Below are positions 5,810 through 13,261 of a stretch of DNA of 13,565 bases, piece after piece (the first letter of the stretch is position 1; the number at the start of each line of letters is the position of its first letter). A program made the translations under genes and the position numbers. Under the pieces are notes generated by a model. It was not told the origin of the DNA and did not search any database. It was given only the letters and a program-made list of their open reading frames with translations. Source of the stretch: an uncultured Elioraea sp. (GTDB taxonomy: Bacteria > Pseudomonadota > Alphaproteobacteria > Acetobacterales > Acetobacteraceae). The stretch is taken from assembly GCA_937995555.1 (NCBI GenBank), contig CALKJX010000230.1:1-13565 (forward strand), in the 5' to 3' direction.

Positions 5810-7357
5810 TCACTCCCACTCGATCGTACCGGGTGGCTTCGAGGTGATGTCGTAGGTCACCCGGTTGATGCCGCGCACCTCGTTGACGATCCGGTTCGCG
5901 GTGCGCAGCAGGAAGCCCATGTCGAACGGATAGACATCCGCCGTCATCCCGTCCGTGCTCGTCACCGCACGGAGCGCGCAGGCCTGGTCGTAGGTGCGCC
6001 CGTCGCCCATCACGCCCACGGTGCGCACCGGCAGCAGCACGGCGAAAGCCTGCCAGATCGCGTCATAGAGGCCCGCGGCGCGGATCTCCTCGAGGAAGAT
6101 CGCGTCCACCTTCTGGAGCAGGGCGACCTTCTCGCGCGTCACCTCGCCGGGGATGCGGATCGCGAGGCCGGGGCCCGGGAACGGATGCCGGCCGACGATC
6201 GCCTCCGGGATGCCGAGCTCGCGCCCCAGCGCCCGCACCTCGTCCTTGAACAGCTCGCGCAGCGGTTCGACCAGACGCATGTTCATCCGTTCCGGCAGGC
6301 CACCGACATTGTGGTGGCTCTTGATCGTCACGCTGGGGCCGCCCGTGAAGGAGACGCTCTCGATCACGTCGGGATACAGCGTGCCCTGGGCGAGGAACTC
6401 CGCGCCGCCGAGCTTGCCCGCCTCCTGCTCGAACACCTCGACGAACAGCCGCCCGATGGTCTTGCGCTTCGCTTCCGGGTCGGTGACGCCCGCGAGCGCG
6501 CCGAGGAACAGCTCGGAGGCGTCGCGGTGCACGAGGCGGATGTTGAAGCGGTCGCGGAACGTCGTCACCACCTGCTCGGCCTCGCCCGCGCGCAGCAGGC
6601 CGTGATCGACGAAGATGCAGGTGAGCTGGTCGCCGATCGCCTCGTGGACGAGCACCGCGGCGACGGAGGAATCCACGCCGCCCGAAAGCCCGCAGATCAC
6701 GCGCCCCTGGCCGACCTGGTGGCGGATCTTCGCGATCTCGGCGGCGCGGAAATTCGCCATGGTCCAGTCGCCGCGCGCGCCGCACACCGCATGGGTGAAG
6801 TTGCGCAGCAGGGCAGCGCCGTGCGGCGTGTGCACCACCTCGGGGTGGAACTGCACGCCGTAGAAGCGGCGATGATCGTCGGCGATCGCGGCAAAGGGCG
6901 CGCCCTCGCTGACGCCGACGACGCGGAACCCGTCCGGCAGCCGCGTGACGCGGTCGCCGTGGCTCATCCAGACCTGCTCGCGCGCGCCCGGGCGCCACAC
7001 GCCGTGGAACAGCGCGCAGTCGCCTATGACATCGAGGAAGGCGCGGCCGAACTCGCGGTGGTCGGAGATCTGCACCTCGCCGCCCAACTGCGCGACCATG
7101 GTCTGCTCGCCGTAGCAGATGCCGAGGACGGGCACGCCGAGCGCGAACACGAGCTCGGGCGCGCGCGGCGAGGCCCCCTCGGTCACGCTCGCCGGGCCGC
7201 CCGACAGGATGATGCCGCGCGGGGCGAAATCGGCGATGCGCTGGGGATCGGCGTTGAAGGGCCAGATCTCGCAATAGACGCCGCTCTCGCGCACGCGCCG
7301 CGCGATCAGCTGGGTGACCTGGCTGCCGAAGTCGAGGATCAGGATCCGGTCCGTCAT
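5810..7357 (-). CDS. guaA: GMP synthase (glutamine-hydrolysing)
   Basis: A 515-residue enzyme that converts XMP, ATP and glutamine to GMP, the last step of GMP synthesis, in the cytosol. The N-terminal class I glutamine amidotransferase domain has the catalytic triad Cys81 (GICYGEQ), His171 and Glu173 (FHPEV). The ATP pyrophosphatase domain has the P-loop SGGVDSS (225-231). The C-terminal dimerisation domain ends in the characteristic DITSKPPGTIEWE. The length is normal and no part is missing. The start at ATG 7355-7357 is fixed by the conserved ILILDFGSQ opening, yet no Shine-Dalgarno sequence precedes it. It lies 48 bases downstream of the GNAT gene and 3 bases upstream of the YffB-like gene. 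With guaB on the same strand further right it forms the GMP branch of purine synthesis. Confidence 0.98.
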   Translation of the reverse strand: MTDRILILDFGSQVTQLIARRVRESGVYCEIWPFNADPQRIADFAPRGIILSGGPASVTEGASPRAPELVFALGVPVLGICYGEQTMVAQLGGEVQISDHREFGRAFLDVIGDCALFHGVWRPGAREQVWMSHGDRVTRLPDGFRVVGVSEGAPFAAIADDHRRFYGVQFHPEVVHTPHGAALLRNFTHAVCGARGDWTMANFRAAEIAKIRHQVGQGRVICGLSGGVDSSVAAVLVHEAIGDQLTCIFVDHGLLRAGEAEQVVTTFRDRFNIRLVHRDASELFLGALAGVTDPEAKRKTIGRLFVEVFEQEAGKLGGAEFLAQGTLYPDVIESVSFTGGPSVTIKSHHNVGGLPERMNMRLVEPLRELFKDEVRALGRELGIPEAIVGRHPFPGPGLAIRIPGEVTREKVALLQKVDAIFLEEIRAAGLYDAIWQAFAVLLPVRTVGVMGDGRTYDQACALRAVTSTDGMTADVYPFDMGFLLRTANRIVNEVRGINRVTYDITSKPPGTIEWE

Positions 7358-7363
7358 GGCGGA

Positions 7364-7391
7364 CAGATACAGAAACCCGCGCGGTTGGGAA
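7364..7391 (-). promoter_or_regulatory. guaA: Weak candidate promoter directly before guaA
   Basis: On the minus strand TTCCCA (complement of 7386-7391) and TATCTG (complement of 7364-7369) are 16 bases apart. The -10-like box ends six bases before the guaA ATG, so transcription from it would give a leader of zero or one base. The match is weak (about four and three of six positions); its interest is that guaA also lacks a Shine-Dalgarno sequence. Confidence 0.2.
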
Positions 7392-7405
7392 GGGGCGCGG
7401 CGGCG

Positions 7406-7975
7406 CTACTGGTTCGTGGTCGGTGCTGTGGCGGCGAGCAGCACCCCGATCGGCTCCCAGAGCAGGCCGAGCTGCATCACCGGCTGGCCGGCGAAGCGGA
7501 TCTGCTGCTCGGCCACCGGCCGGCCGCCGAGATGCTGGTAGAACCAGCGCGTCGGGTTGTCCTTCAGCACCCAGAGCATCACGGACCGGCAGCCGATCGC
7601 GTTCAGGTGCGCGGCCACCGCCCGCATCAAGCGCCGCCCGACGCCGCGCTCGCGGAACTCCTCGAGCAGGTAGAGCGTCTCGATCTCGCCCGCCTCGCGC
7701 GTGCCGTTGCGCGCACGCCCACCCGAGGCGAAGCCGACCACCGTCGGCGTCCCGCCGTCCGGCGAGTCCGGTCCGGTGGCGACGGCCACGAAGGTGGCGT
7801 GTCCCGGCGGCGGGGCGGTGACGATCCGGCGCCATCCGGCCGCCTGGCGCCCGGACGACAGCCCGGCGAGGTAGGAGTCCGGCAGGATCCCGGCATAGGC
7901 GCTGCGCCAAGTCGCGACATGGACCGCGCCGATCGCCTCGGAGTCCGCGGCGCGGGCGCGGCGGATCGCGATCAC
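7406..7975 (-). CDS. GNAT family N-acetyltransferase
   Basis: A 189-residue acetyltransferase of the GNAT fold, which transfers acetyl from acetyl-CoA to an amine. The N-terminal block VHVATWRSAYAGILPDSYL (residues 18-36) and the acetyl-CoA pyrophosphate-binding motif EFRERGVGRRLMRAV (106-120) are clear, as is a C-terminal VLKDNPTRWFYQHLGGRPV segment typical of the fold. The substrate is unknown. I chose GTG 7973-7975 as start: it overlaps the rsmB stop codon in GTGA, GGAGG lies seven bases upstream, and the domain starts at once (VIAIRRARA). An ATG start at 8128 would add 51 residues unrelated to the fold and read through the end of rsmB. It is probably coupled to rsmB translation and precedes guaA by 48 bases. 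Confidence 0.87.
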   Translation of the reverse strand: MIAIRRARAADSEAIGAVHVATWRSAYAGILPDSYLAGLSSGRQAAGWRRIVTAPPPGHATFVAVATGPDSPDGGTPTVVGFASGGRARNGTREAGEIETLYLLEEFRERGVGRRLMRAVAAHLNAIGCRSVMLWVLKDNPTRWFYQHLGGRPVAEQQIRFAGQPVMQLGLLWEPIGVLLAATAPTTNQ

Positions 7976-9279
7976 GCGTCCGCCTCCCGCCTGAGTGCCG
8001 CGGCGAAGAACCCGTCCGTGCCGTGGCCGGCCGGGGTGAGCGACAGGTACGGACCATCGCCCGGCAGGGGCACGCCGGTGCGCGCCCGCATCTCCGCCAG
8101 CGGCAGCGGCGCAAAGCCCGGAACGCACGCGAGGAAGCCGTTCACCTGTGCCTCGTTCTCCTCGGTCAGCACCGAGCAGGTAGCGTAGACCAGAATCCCG
8201 CCGGGTTTCACCAGCCTCGCTGCACGCTCCAGGATCACGGACTGTTTCCGAGCAAGATCAACAAGATCCGCCTCGGCGAGCCGGAGCCGAGCATCCGGCC
8301 TGCGCCGCCAGGTGCCGGTGCCGGTGCAGGGCGCGTCCACCAGCACGCGGTCGAAGCCGCCGGCGGCGCGCTTCAGCCACTTCGCGCCGGGCTCGATCAG
8401 CCGGCGCTCCACGTTCGACACGCCTGCGCGGCGGAGCCGCTTCACCGCCGCCTCGAGGCGGGCGGCCGACACATCGGCGGCGACGATCTGGCCGCGATTG
8501 CCCATCGCCGCGGCGAGTGCGAGCGTCTTGCCGGCGGCCCCGGCGCAGACATCGCACACCCGCATCCCCGGGCGCGCATCCACCATCGCGGCGATGAGCT
8601 GGCTGCCCTCGTCCTGGATCTCGACCAGGCCGTCGCGGAACGCGCGCGAGGCGGTGACGGGCGGGCGACCCTGTGCGCGCAGGCCCCAGGGCGAGAACGG
8701 CGTGGGTTCGGTCGCGATCCCCTCGGCGGCAAGCGCGGCCTGCGCTTCCTCGCGCGTCACCTTCAGCAGATTGGCGCGCAGATCGGTGGGCGCGGGCGCG
8801 TCGAACGCCGCCATCTCGGCAGCGAGACGATCGCCGAAGCGCGCGGCGAGGCGCGGCAGCAGCCAGTCCGGCACGCCGAGCCGCACGGCCTCGGGCATGG
8901 CTGGGTCGTCGAGCGCACGTCCGGCGAGGGCGGCGAGCGCGCGCCTCTCGGCATCGGCGAGCGGCGCGGGGCCGTGGCGCGCGGCGTTGAACAGCCCGGC
9001 GACCGCATCCGCCGACGCTCTTTCCGCCACCGCGAGCTGGGCCAGCATCACCGTGCGAGGGGTGACCGGTGCGCGCGCGCGCTTGAGATGCCAGACGAGC
9101 CGCGGGGCTGCCCGCAGCATCGCCCAGAGCCGGTCCGACACCACGCGCCGGTCGGCAGCACCGATGAAGCGGCGGGCGCGGAACCAGGCATTCGCGATCG
9201 CATCCGCCGGCACCGCCGGCGCCTCGTCCACCGCCTGCCAGAGCTCGATGCCCGCCTGGATGCGGGCGGCTGGTGTCAC
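7972..9279 (-). CDS. rsmB: RsmB/NOP family RNA (cytosine-5) methyltransferase
   Basis: A 435-residue SAM-dependent RNA methyltransferase, likely methylating a cytosine in 16S rRNA. The SAM-binding motif I is VCDVCAGAAGKTLALAAAMG (residues 241-260). Motif IV VDAPCTGTGTWRRRPD contains Cys318, and motif VI VYATCSVLTEENEAQV contains Cys368; these are the two cysteines of the m5C mechanism, with Cys368 as the expected nucleophile. The N-terminal 160 residues are helical and correspond to the NusB-like/RNA-binding part in a shortened form usual in alphaproteobacteria. The start is GTG 9277-9279 with a purine-rich GGGGAAGGCGAGG before it. The gene name rests on family and context; other RsmB-like paralogues with different rRNA targets exist. 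It overlaps the GNAT gene by four bases and lies upstream of guaA. Confidence 0.9.
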   Translation of the reverse strand: MTPAARIQAGIELWQAVDEAPAVPADAIANAWFRARRFIGAADRRVVSDRLWAMLRAAPRLVWHLKRARAPVTPRTVMLAQLAVAERASADAVAGLFNAARHGPAPLADAERRALAALAGRALDDPAMPEAVRLGVPDWLLPRLAARFGDRLAAEMAAFDAPAPTDLRANLLKVTREEAQAALAAEGIATEPTPFSPWGLRAQGRPPVTASRAFRDGLVEIQDEGSQLIAAMVDARPGMRVCDVCAGAAGKTLALAAAMGNRGQIVAADVSAARLEAAVKRLRRAGVSNVERRLIEPGAKWLKRAAGGFDRVLVDAPCTGTGTWRRRPDARLRLAEADLVDLARKQSVILERAARLVKPGGILVYATCSVLTEENEAQVNGFLACVPGFAPLPLAEMRARTGVPLPGDGPYLSLTPAGHGTDGFFAAALRREADA

Positions 9280-9316
9280 GAGCCTCGCCTTCCCCTGCCG
9301 GCTTGCTGTGCCTCAA

Positions 9317-9335
9317 GGCGCCCGCCCAGGGCGCC
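9317..9335. repeat. Inverted repeat in the divergent rsmB/oxidoreductase intergenic region
   Basis: GGCGCCC at 9317-9323 and GGGCGCC at 9329-9335 form a perfect seven-pair stem around GCCCA. The 102-base region 9280-9381 lies between divergently transcribed genes and must hold the promoter of the oxidoreductase. The repeat could be an operator or a leader hairpin. I found no convincing -35/-10 pair near it. Confidence 0.35.
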
Positions 9336-9381
9336 CGGCATCGTGTGCCCCACCGCCCGCGCCAGCACAAGGAACCGAGCG

Positions 9382-10956
9382 ATGGTGGCCACGGAACGGG
9401 ACACGGCCCGACGCTTCGAGGCGATCGTGATCGGCGCCGGCCTCGGCGGGCTCACCGCCGCGGCCCTGCTCGCGAAGGCGGGTGTTGCCGTGCTGGTACT
9501 CGAGCGAGCGCCGCAGGTGGGCGGGGCGGCGACGGTCTATCACCGCGGCGGCCTCGCGATCGAGGCGTCGCTGCACGAGACCGATGGCTGGGATCCAGGG
9601 GATCCGAAGACGCCGCTGCTGCGCGCGCTCGGCATCGGGCCCGAACTCGGCCTGATCGATGTCGGCGATCTGCACGAGGTGCGCACGACGCTGCTCGGCG
9701 ATCCGGTGATCCTGCCGCATGGGATCGAGCCGGCGATCGCCGTCCTCGCCGCCCGGTTCCCGGAGCAGGAGCGGGCCATCCGCGCCTATTACGCCCGCAT
9801 CGTCGCGGTGCGCGAGGCGGCGCGGATGGCGATCGACCATCAGGACGATGGCCTGTGGTGGCTGCTCAACCTGCCCGCCCTGCCCTTCCGCCTCTGGCCG
9901 ATCATCCGCGACCGCCACGCCACCGTCAGCGAGGTGCTGGACCGGCTGTTCGGCGCCAACGAGGCGCTGAAGCTGGTCCTGGCCGCCAACCTGCCCTATT
10001 ACGACGACGATCCGGACCGGATGATGTTCCTGGCCTTCGCCGTCCCGCAGGCGTCCTTCGCGATCGGCGGCGGGCACTACATCCGCGGCGGCTCGCGGGC
10101 GCTCCCGGACCGGCTCGCCGCGATCATCGCGGCGGGTGGCGGGGTGATCGAGACCGGCCGCGAGGCGACCGGGATCGTGGTGGAGCGGGGGCGCGTCGCC
10201 GGCGTGCGACACCGTGCAGCCGCCGGCGGGGAGGAGCGTCTCGACAGGGCCGGCGTGGTGCTGGGCAATGCCGCGCCGCACGCGCTCGCGCCGATGCTGC
10301 CGGAGCCGGAGCGCGCCGCCTACCGCGCCTCCTTCGCGCATCTGCCGCTGTCGGTCTCGCTGTTCTCGGTCGCGCTCGGCCTCAGCGCGCCGGCGTCGTC
10401 GTTCGGCGTGCGCTGCTGGTCGACGGTGCTGTTGCCCGACTGGATGACGCGGCTCGCGGCGCTGCGCGAGGCGGGCGGATTGCTGGCAGCCGACCCGGCC
10501 GGGCGGCTGCCGCCCGTCATCGTCGTGGACTACGGCCGGCTCGACACCGGGCTGAACCGGGATGGGCGCAGCCTGCTGTCGATCACCGGCCTCGACCGGC
10601 TGGCGAACTGGGCAGGGCTCTCGCGAGACCAGGCGGCGGCGCGGCGCGAACGCTGGATCGACCGGCTGATCATCGAACTCGACCGCCACTTTCCCGGCAT
10701 CGCCGGCGCGGTCGTGCAACGCGAGATGGCGACCGCGGCGACGCTGGCACGGTTTCTCGGCACGCCCGAGGGCGCGGTCTACGGCTTCGCCCCGCACCGG
10801 GCGATCGGCTGGGCGCGCCGGCCAGCCACGGTGGTGCCCGGACTGCTGCACGCTTCGGCCTTCACCATGGGCGGCGGGTTCACGGGCGCGATGCTGGGCG
10901 GTGCTGCCGCCGCGCGCACGGCGCTGGCGGATCCGGCGATCAGTCCGCGGCGATGA
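9382..10956 (+). CDS. FAD-dependent oxidoreductase, phytoene desaturase/CRTISO-like
   Basis: A 524-residue flavoprotein of the phytoene dehydrogenase-related group (COG1233 type). The N-terminal dinucleotide-binding fold is AIVIGAGLGGLTAAALLAKA (residues 14-33), followed by VLVLERAPQVGGAATVY with the acidic strand end and second FAD motif. The C-terminus has the matching flavin motif FTMGGGFTGAMLGGAAAA. Between them the sequence GGGHYIRGGSRALPDRLAAI resembles the substrate-domain segment seen in carotenoid isomerases/desaturases and retinol saturases. The substrate is not known: no other carotenoid gene is close, so a polyene or isoprenoid substrate is only a family inference. ATG 9382-9384 has AAGGA eight bases upstream. 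The gene stands alone on the plus strand between two minus-strand blocks, and its last 17 bases overlap the end of the haloacid dehalogenase gene tail to tail. Confidence 0.85.
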   Translation: MVATERDTARRFEAIVIGAGLGGLTAAALLAKAGVAVLVLERAPQVGGAATVYHRGGLAIEASLHETDGWDPGDPKTPLLRALGIGPELGLIDVGDLHEVRTTLLGDPVILPHGIEPAIAVLAARFPEQERAIRAYYARIVAVREAARMAIDHQDDGLWWLLNLPALPFRLWPIIRDRHATVSEVLDRLFGANEALKLVLAANLPYYDDDPDRMMFLAFAVPQASFAIGGGHYIRGGSRALPDRLAAIIAAGGGVIETGREATGIVVERGRVAGVRHRAAAGGEERLDRAGVVLGNAAPHALAPMLPEPERAAYRASFAHLPLSVSLFSVALGLSAPASSFGVRCWSTVLLPDWMTRLAALREAGGLLAADPAGRLPPVIVVDYGRLDTGLNRDGRSLLSITGLDRLANWAGLSRDQAAARRERWIDRLIIELDRHFPGIAGAVVQREMATAATLARFLGTPEGAVYGFAPHRAIGWARRPATVVPGLLHASAFTMGGGFTGAMLGGAAAARTALADPAISPRR

Positions 10957-11632
10957 ACAGCGCCGGCACGGCCTCCAGATCCGCGGCCATGCGCGCGATC
11001 TGGTGCATCGCGAACTCGACCGGCTGGTTGATCCGGTTCACCCACACGGTGCGGAACCCGTAGGCGGCCGCCGCCTGGGCATCCCAGGCATTCGCCGACA
11101 CGTAGCCGATCCGGCTGGAATGCAGACGGAACGCGTCCTCGGCGAGCCGATAGACGCGCGGATCGGGCTTGTAGACGCGCACGACATCGACCGAGAGCAC
11201 ATGGTCGAGCAGCCGGTCGAGCTGCGCCGCCGCGACCGCCTCGGCGAGCATCGCGCGCGAGCCGTTCGACAGGATCGCCGTGCCGATGCCGCCCTCGCGT
11301 AGCGCCTGAAGCGCGGGGCGGGCATCGTCGAACGCCGGCAGGGCGCGATAGGCCGCCATCAGGTCATCGACGAGATCGAGGCTCGCGCCGCCGTACCAGT
11401 TCAGCGCGGTGAACAGGGCGTTGCGCGTCATCACCTCGAAGTCGCGCCAGTGCTCGGGGCCGGTCAGGCTCGCGATCCAGGCGTATTCGAGCTGCTTCTG
11501 GCGCCACAGCGCGCCGACCGCCTCCCAGCTCTCGCCCATGCGCCGCGCGTGCTTGCGCACCGCCGCATGGACGTCGAACAACGTACCATAGGCGTCGAAG
11601 ACGACCGCCTCGAGCCGCGGGGCCTCGTTCAC
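10940..11632 (-). CDS. Haloacid dehalogenase, type II ((S)-2-haloacid dehalogenase)
   Basis: A 230-residue HAD-superfamily hydrolase that looks like a complete L-2-haloacid dehalogenase, which replaces the halogen of short 2-haloacids with hydroxyl, inverting configuration. The nucleophile is Asp13 in VFDAYGTLFD. Residues equivalent to the other catalytic positions of the well-studied Pseudomonas enzyme are present: Thr17, Arg44, Ser122 (LSNGS), Lys155 and Tyr161 (YKPDPRVY), Ser179, Asn181 and Asp184 (YVSANAWDAQ). Pocket residues Tyr15, Gln45, Leu48 and Trp183 also match. The conserved SSN is SAN here. The start GTG 11630-11632 overlaps the guaB stop codon in GTGA, so translation is probably coupled to guaB. 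Its 3' end overlaps the convergent oxidoreductase by 17 bases. The physiological substrate could still be some other small acid. Confidence 0.92.
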   Translation of the reverse strand: MNEAPRLEAVVFDAYGTLFDVHAAVRKHARRMGESWEAVGALWRQKQLEYAWIASLTGPEHWRDFEVMTRNALFTALNWYGGASLDLVDDLMAAYRALPAFDDARPALQALREGGIGTAILSNGSRAMLAEAVAAAQLDRLLDHVLSVDVVRVYKPDPRVYRLAEDAFRLHSSRIGYVSANAWDAQAAAAYGFRTVWVNRINQPVEFAMHQIARMAADLEAVPALFIAAD

Positions 11633-13122
11633 TGTTCGAGCCGGTAGTTCGGCGCCTCGCGCGTGATCGCGACATCATGCACGTGGCTCTCGCGCAGGCC
11701 CGCGCCGGTGATGCGGCGGAAGCGCGCGTTCTGCCGCATCGCCGCGATCGTCTCGCTGCCGGTATAGCCCATCCCGGCGCGCAGGCCGCCGACGAGCTGA
11801 TGGATCACCGCCGCCACGGGGCCCTTGTAGGCCACGCGGCCTTCGATCCCCTCGGGCACCAGCTTGTCGGTGTCGCTGTCCTGCTGGAAGTAGCGGTCGG
11901 CCGAGCCCTTCTTCATCGCCCCGATCGAGCCCATGCCGCGATACGCCTTGTAGCTGCGACCCTGATACAGGAACACCTCGCCCGGGCTTTCGTCGGTGCC
12001 GGCGAGCAAGCTGCCGATCATCACCGCATCGGCGCCCGCGGCGATCGCCTTGGCGAGATCGCCCGAGCTGCGGATGCCGCCATCGGCGATCGCCGGCACG
12101 CCACGCGCATGCGCCGCCTCGGCTGTCTCCAGCACGGCGGTGAACTGCGGCACGCCCACACCGGCGACCACGCGCGTGGTGCAGATCGAGCCCGGGCCGA
12201 TGCCGATCTTCACCGCATCCGCACCCGCCTCGATCAGCGCGATCGCGGCCTCTGGCGTGGCGACATTGCCGGCGACGACCTCGACCGCGTTCGAGAGGCG
12301 CTTGATGCGCTCGACCGCTTCCAGAACGCCGGCGGAATGGCCGTGCGCGGTATCGACCACGATCACGTCCGTCTCGGCATCGACCAGCATCTCGGCGCGG
12401 CGCAGGCCATCCGCGCCGACTCCGGTGGCTGCGGCGACGCGCAGCCGGCCGAGCTCGTCCTTGCATGCGTTCGGATGCGCGGTCGCCTTGTCCATGTCCT
12501 TGACGGTGATCAGGCCGACGCAGCGATAGGCGTCGTCCACCACCAGCAGCTTCTCGATGCGGTGCTTGTGCAGCAGGCGCTTCGCCTCCTCGGCGGCGAC
12601 ATGCTCGCGCACCGTGATCAGGTTCTCGCGCGTCATCAGTTCGTACACCTTCACCGTCGGGTCGGAGGCGAAGCGGACGTCGCGGTTGGTGAGGATGCCG
12701 ACGAGGCGGCCGGTGCCGTTCTCGACCACGGGGATGCCGCTGATGCGGTGGCTCGCCATCAGCGCGCGGGCCTCGGCGAGCGTCTGGTCGGGGTGGATGG
12801 TGACCGGATTCACCACCATGCCGGACTCGAACTTCTTCACCTGGCGGATCTGCGCCGCCTGATCCTCGGGCTCGAGGTTCTTGTGGATGACGCCGAGGCC
12901 GCCCGCCTGGGCCATGGCGATCGCCATGGCGGCCTCGGTCACCGTGTCCATCGCGGCGGAGACGAGCGGGATGTTCAGCGTGATGCGGCGGGTCAGCCGC
13001 GTCGTGACATCGGTGCGGCTGGGCAGGACCGCGGAGTAGGCGGGGACGAGCAGCACGTCGTCGAAGGCGAGGGCCTCCTCGATCGTGGCGCGTGGGCGGG
13101 GTGTGGCGGTGTCGGGGGCCAT
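11629..13122 (-). CDS. guaB: IMP dehydrogenase
   Basis: A 497-residue enzyme oxidising IMP to XMP with NAD, the first committed and rate-limiting step towards GMP. The catalytic loop is KIGIGPGSICTTR with Cys314. Two CBS domains, about residues 103-155 and 160-215, are inserted in the TIM barrel as usual; they bind purine nucleotides and regulate the enzyme. The flap region YRGMGSIGAMKKGSADRYFQ (394-413) and the ending HDVAITREAPNY are intact. I chose ATG 13120-13122 because AAGG lies seven bases upstream and a good promoter lies just beyond; the frame stays open to 13215 but that stretch contains the promoter. It heads a two-gene unit with the haloacid dehalogenase and is on the same strand as guaA about 4.3 kb downstream. 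Confidence 0.98.
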   Translation of the reverse strand: MAPDTATPRPRATIEEALAFDDVLLVPAYSAVLPSRTDVTTRLTRRITLNIPLVSAAMDTVTEAAMAIAMAQAGGLGVIHKNLEPEDQAAQIRQVKKFESGMVVNPVTIHPDQTLAEARALMASHRISGIPVVENGTGRLVGILTNRDVRFASDPTVKVYELMTRENLITVREHVAAEEAKRLLHKHRIEKLLVVDDAYRCVGLITVKDMDKATAHPNACKDELGRLRVAAATGVGADGLRRAEMLVDAETDVIVVDTAHGHSAGVLEAVERIKRLSNAVEVVAGNVATPEAAIALIEAGADAVKIGIGPGSICTTRVVAGVGVPQFTAVLETAEAAHARGVPAIADGGIRSSGDLAKAIAAGADAVMIGSLLAGTDESPGEVFLYQGRSYKAYRGMGSIGAMKKGSADRYFQQDSDTDKLVPEGIEGRVAYKGPVAAVIHQLVGGLRAGMGYTGSETIAAMRQNARFRRITGAGLRESHVHDVAITREAPNYRLEQ

Positions 13123-13155
13123 GGCGATGCCTTCTGTGGCGAGCCTTGGCGGCCG

Positions 13156-13184
13156 CCCATACGACGCCGCGAGGGGCGGGGCAA
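13156..13184 (-). promoter_or_regulatory. guaB: Likely sigma-70-type promoter of guaB
   Basis: On the minus strand TTGCCC (complement of 13179-13184) and TATGGG (complement of 13156-13161) are separated by exactly 17 bases. Transcription would start near 13149, giving a leader of about 27 bases that contains the guaB ribosome binding site. The -35 box is of the TTG-C type common in alphaproteobacteria. Confidence 0.6.
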
Positions 13185-13219
13185 GCGACGAGGCCGTGTC
13201 ATCCCCCGGCGGCATCGGG

Positions 13220-13237
13220 AGCCGGCATGCGCCGGCT
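13220..13237. terminator. Hairpin between receiver-domain gene and guaB, possible terminator
   Basis: AGCCGGC at 13220-13226 pairs perfectly with GCCGGCT at 13231-13237 around the loop ATGC. It lies 25 bases past the stop codon of the receiver-domain gene and before the guaB promoter. No T-tract follows on the minus strand, so intrinsic termination is uncertain. Confidence 0.35.
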
Positions 13238-13261
13238 GCACGCCAGGCCGCACGCCCCCGC

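Noticed and set aside
7109..7129. GICYGEQ in place of the common GICYGMQ at the guaA glutaminase nucleophile
   Set aside because: The catalytic Cys, His and Glu are all present; variation at this position is normal among bacterial GMP synthases.
5327..8188. A 953-codon open frame on the plus strand
   Set aside because: It lies antisense to NnrU, YffB-like, guaA and GNAT genes, all recognisable. Its translation has low-complexity His/Arg/Ala-rich composition, typical of the antisense frame in GC-rich DNA.
8023..9381. Upstream extension of the oxidoreductase frame through the rsmB region
   Set aside because: The extension is antisense to rsmB and has no domain; the FAD-binding fold begins right after ATG 9382 with its own ribosome binding site.
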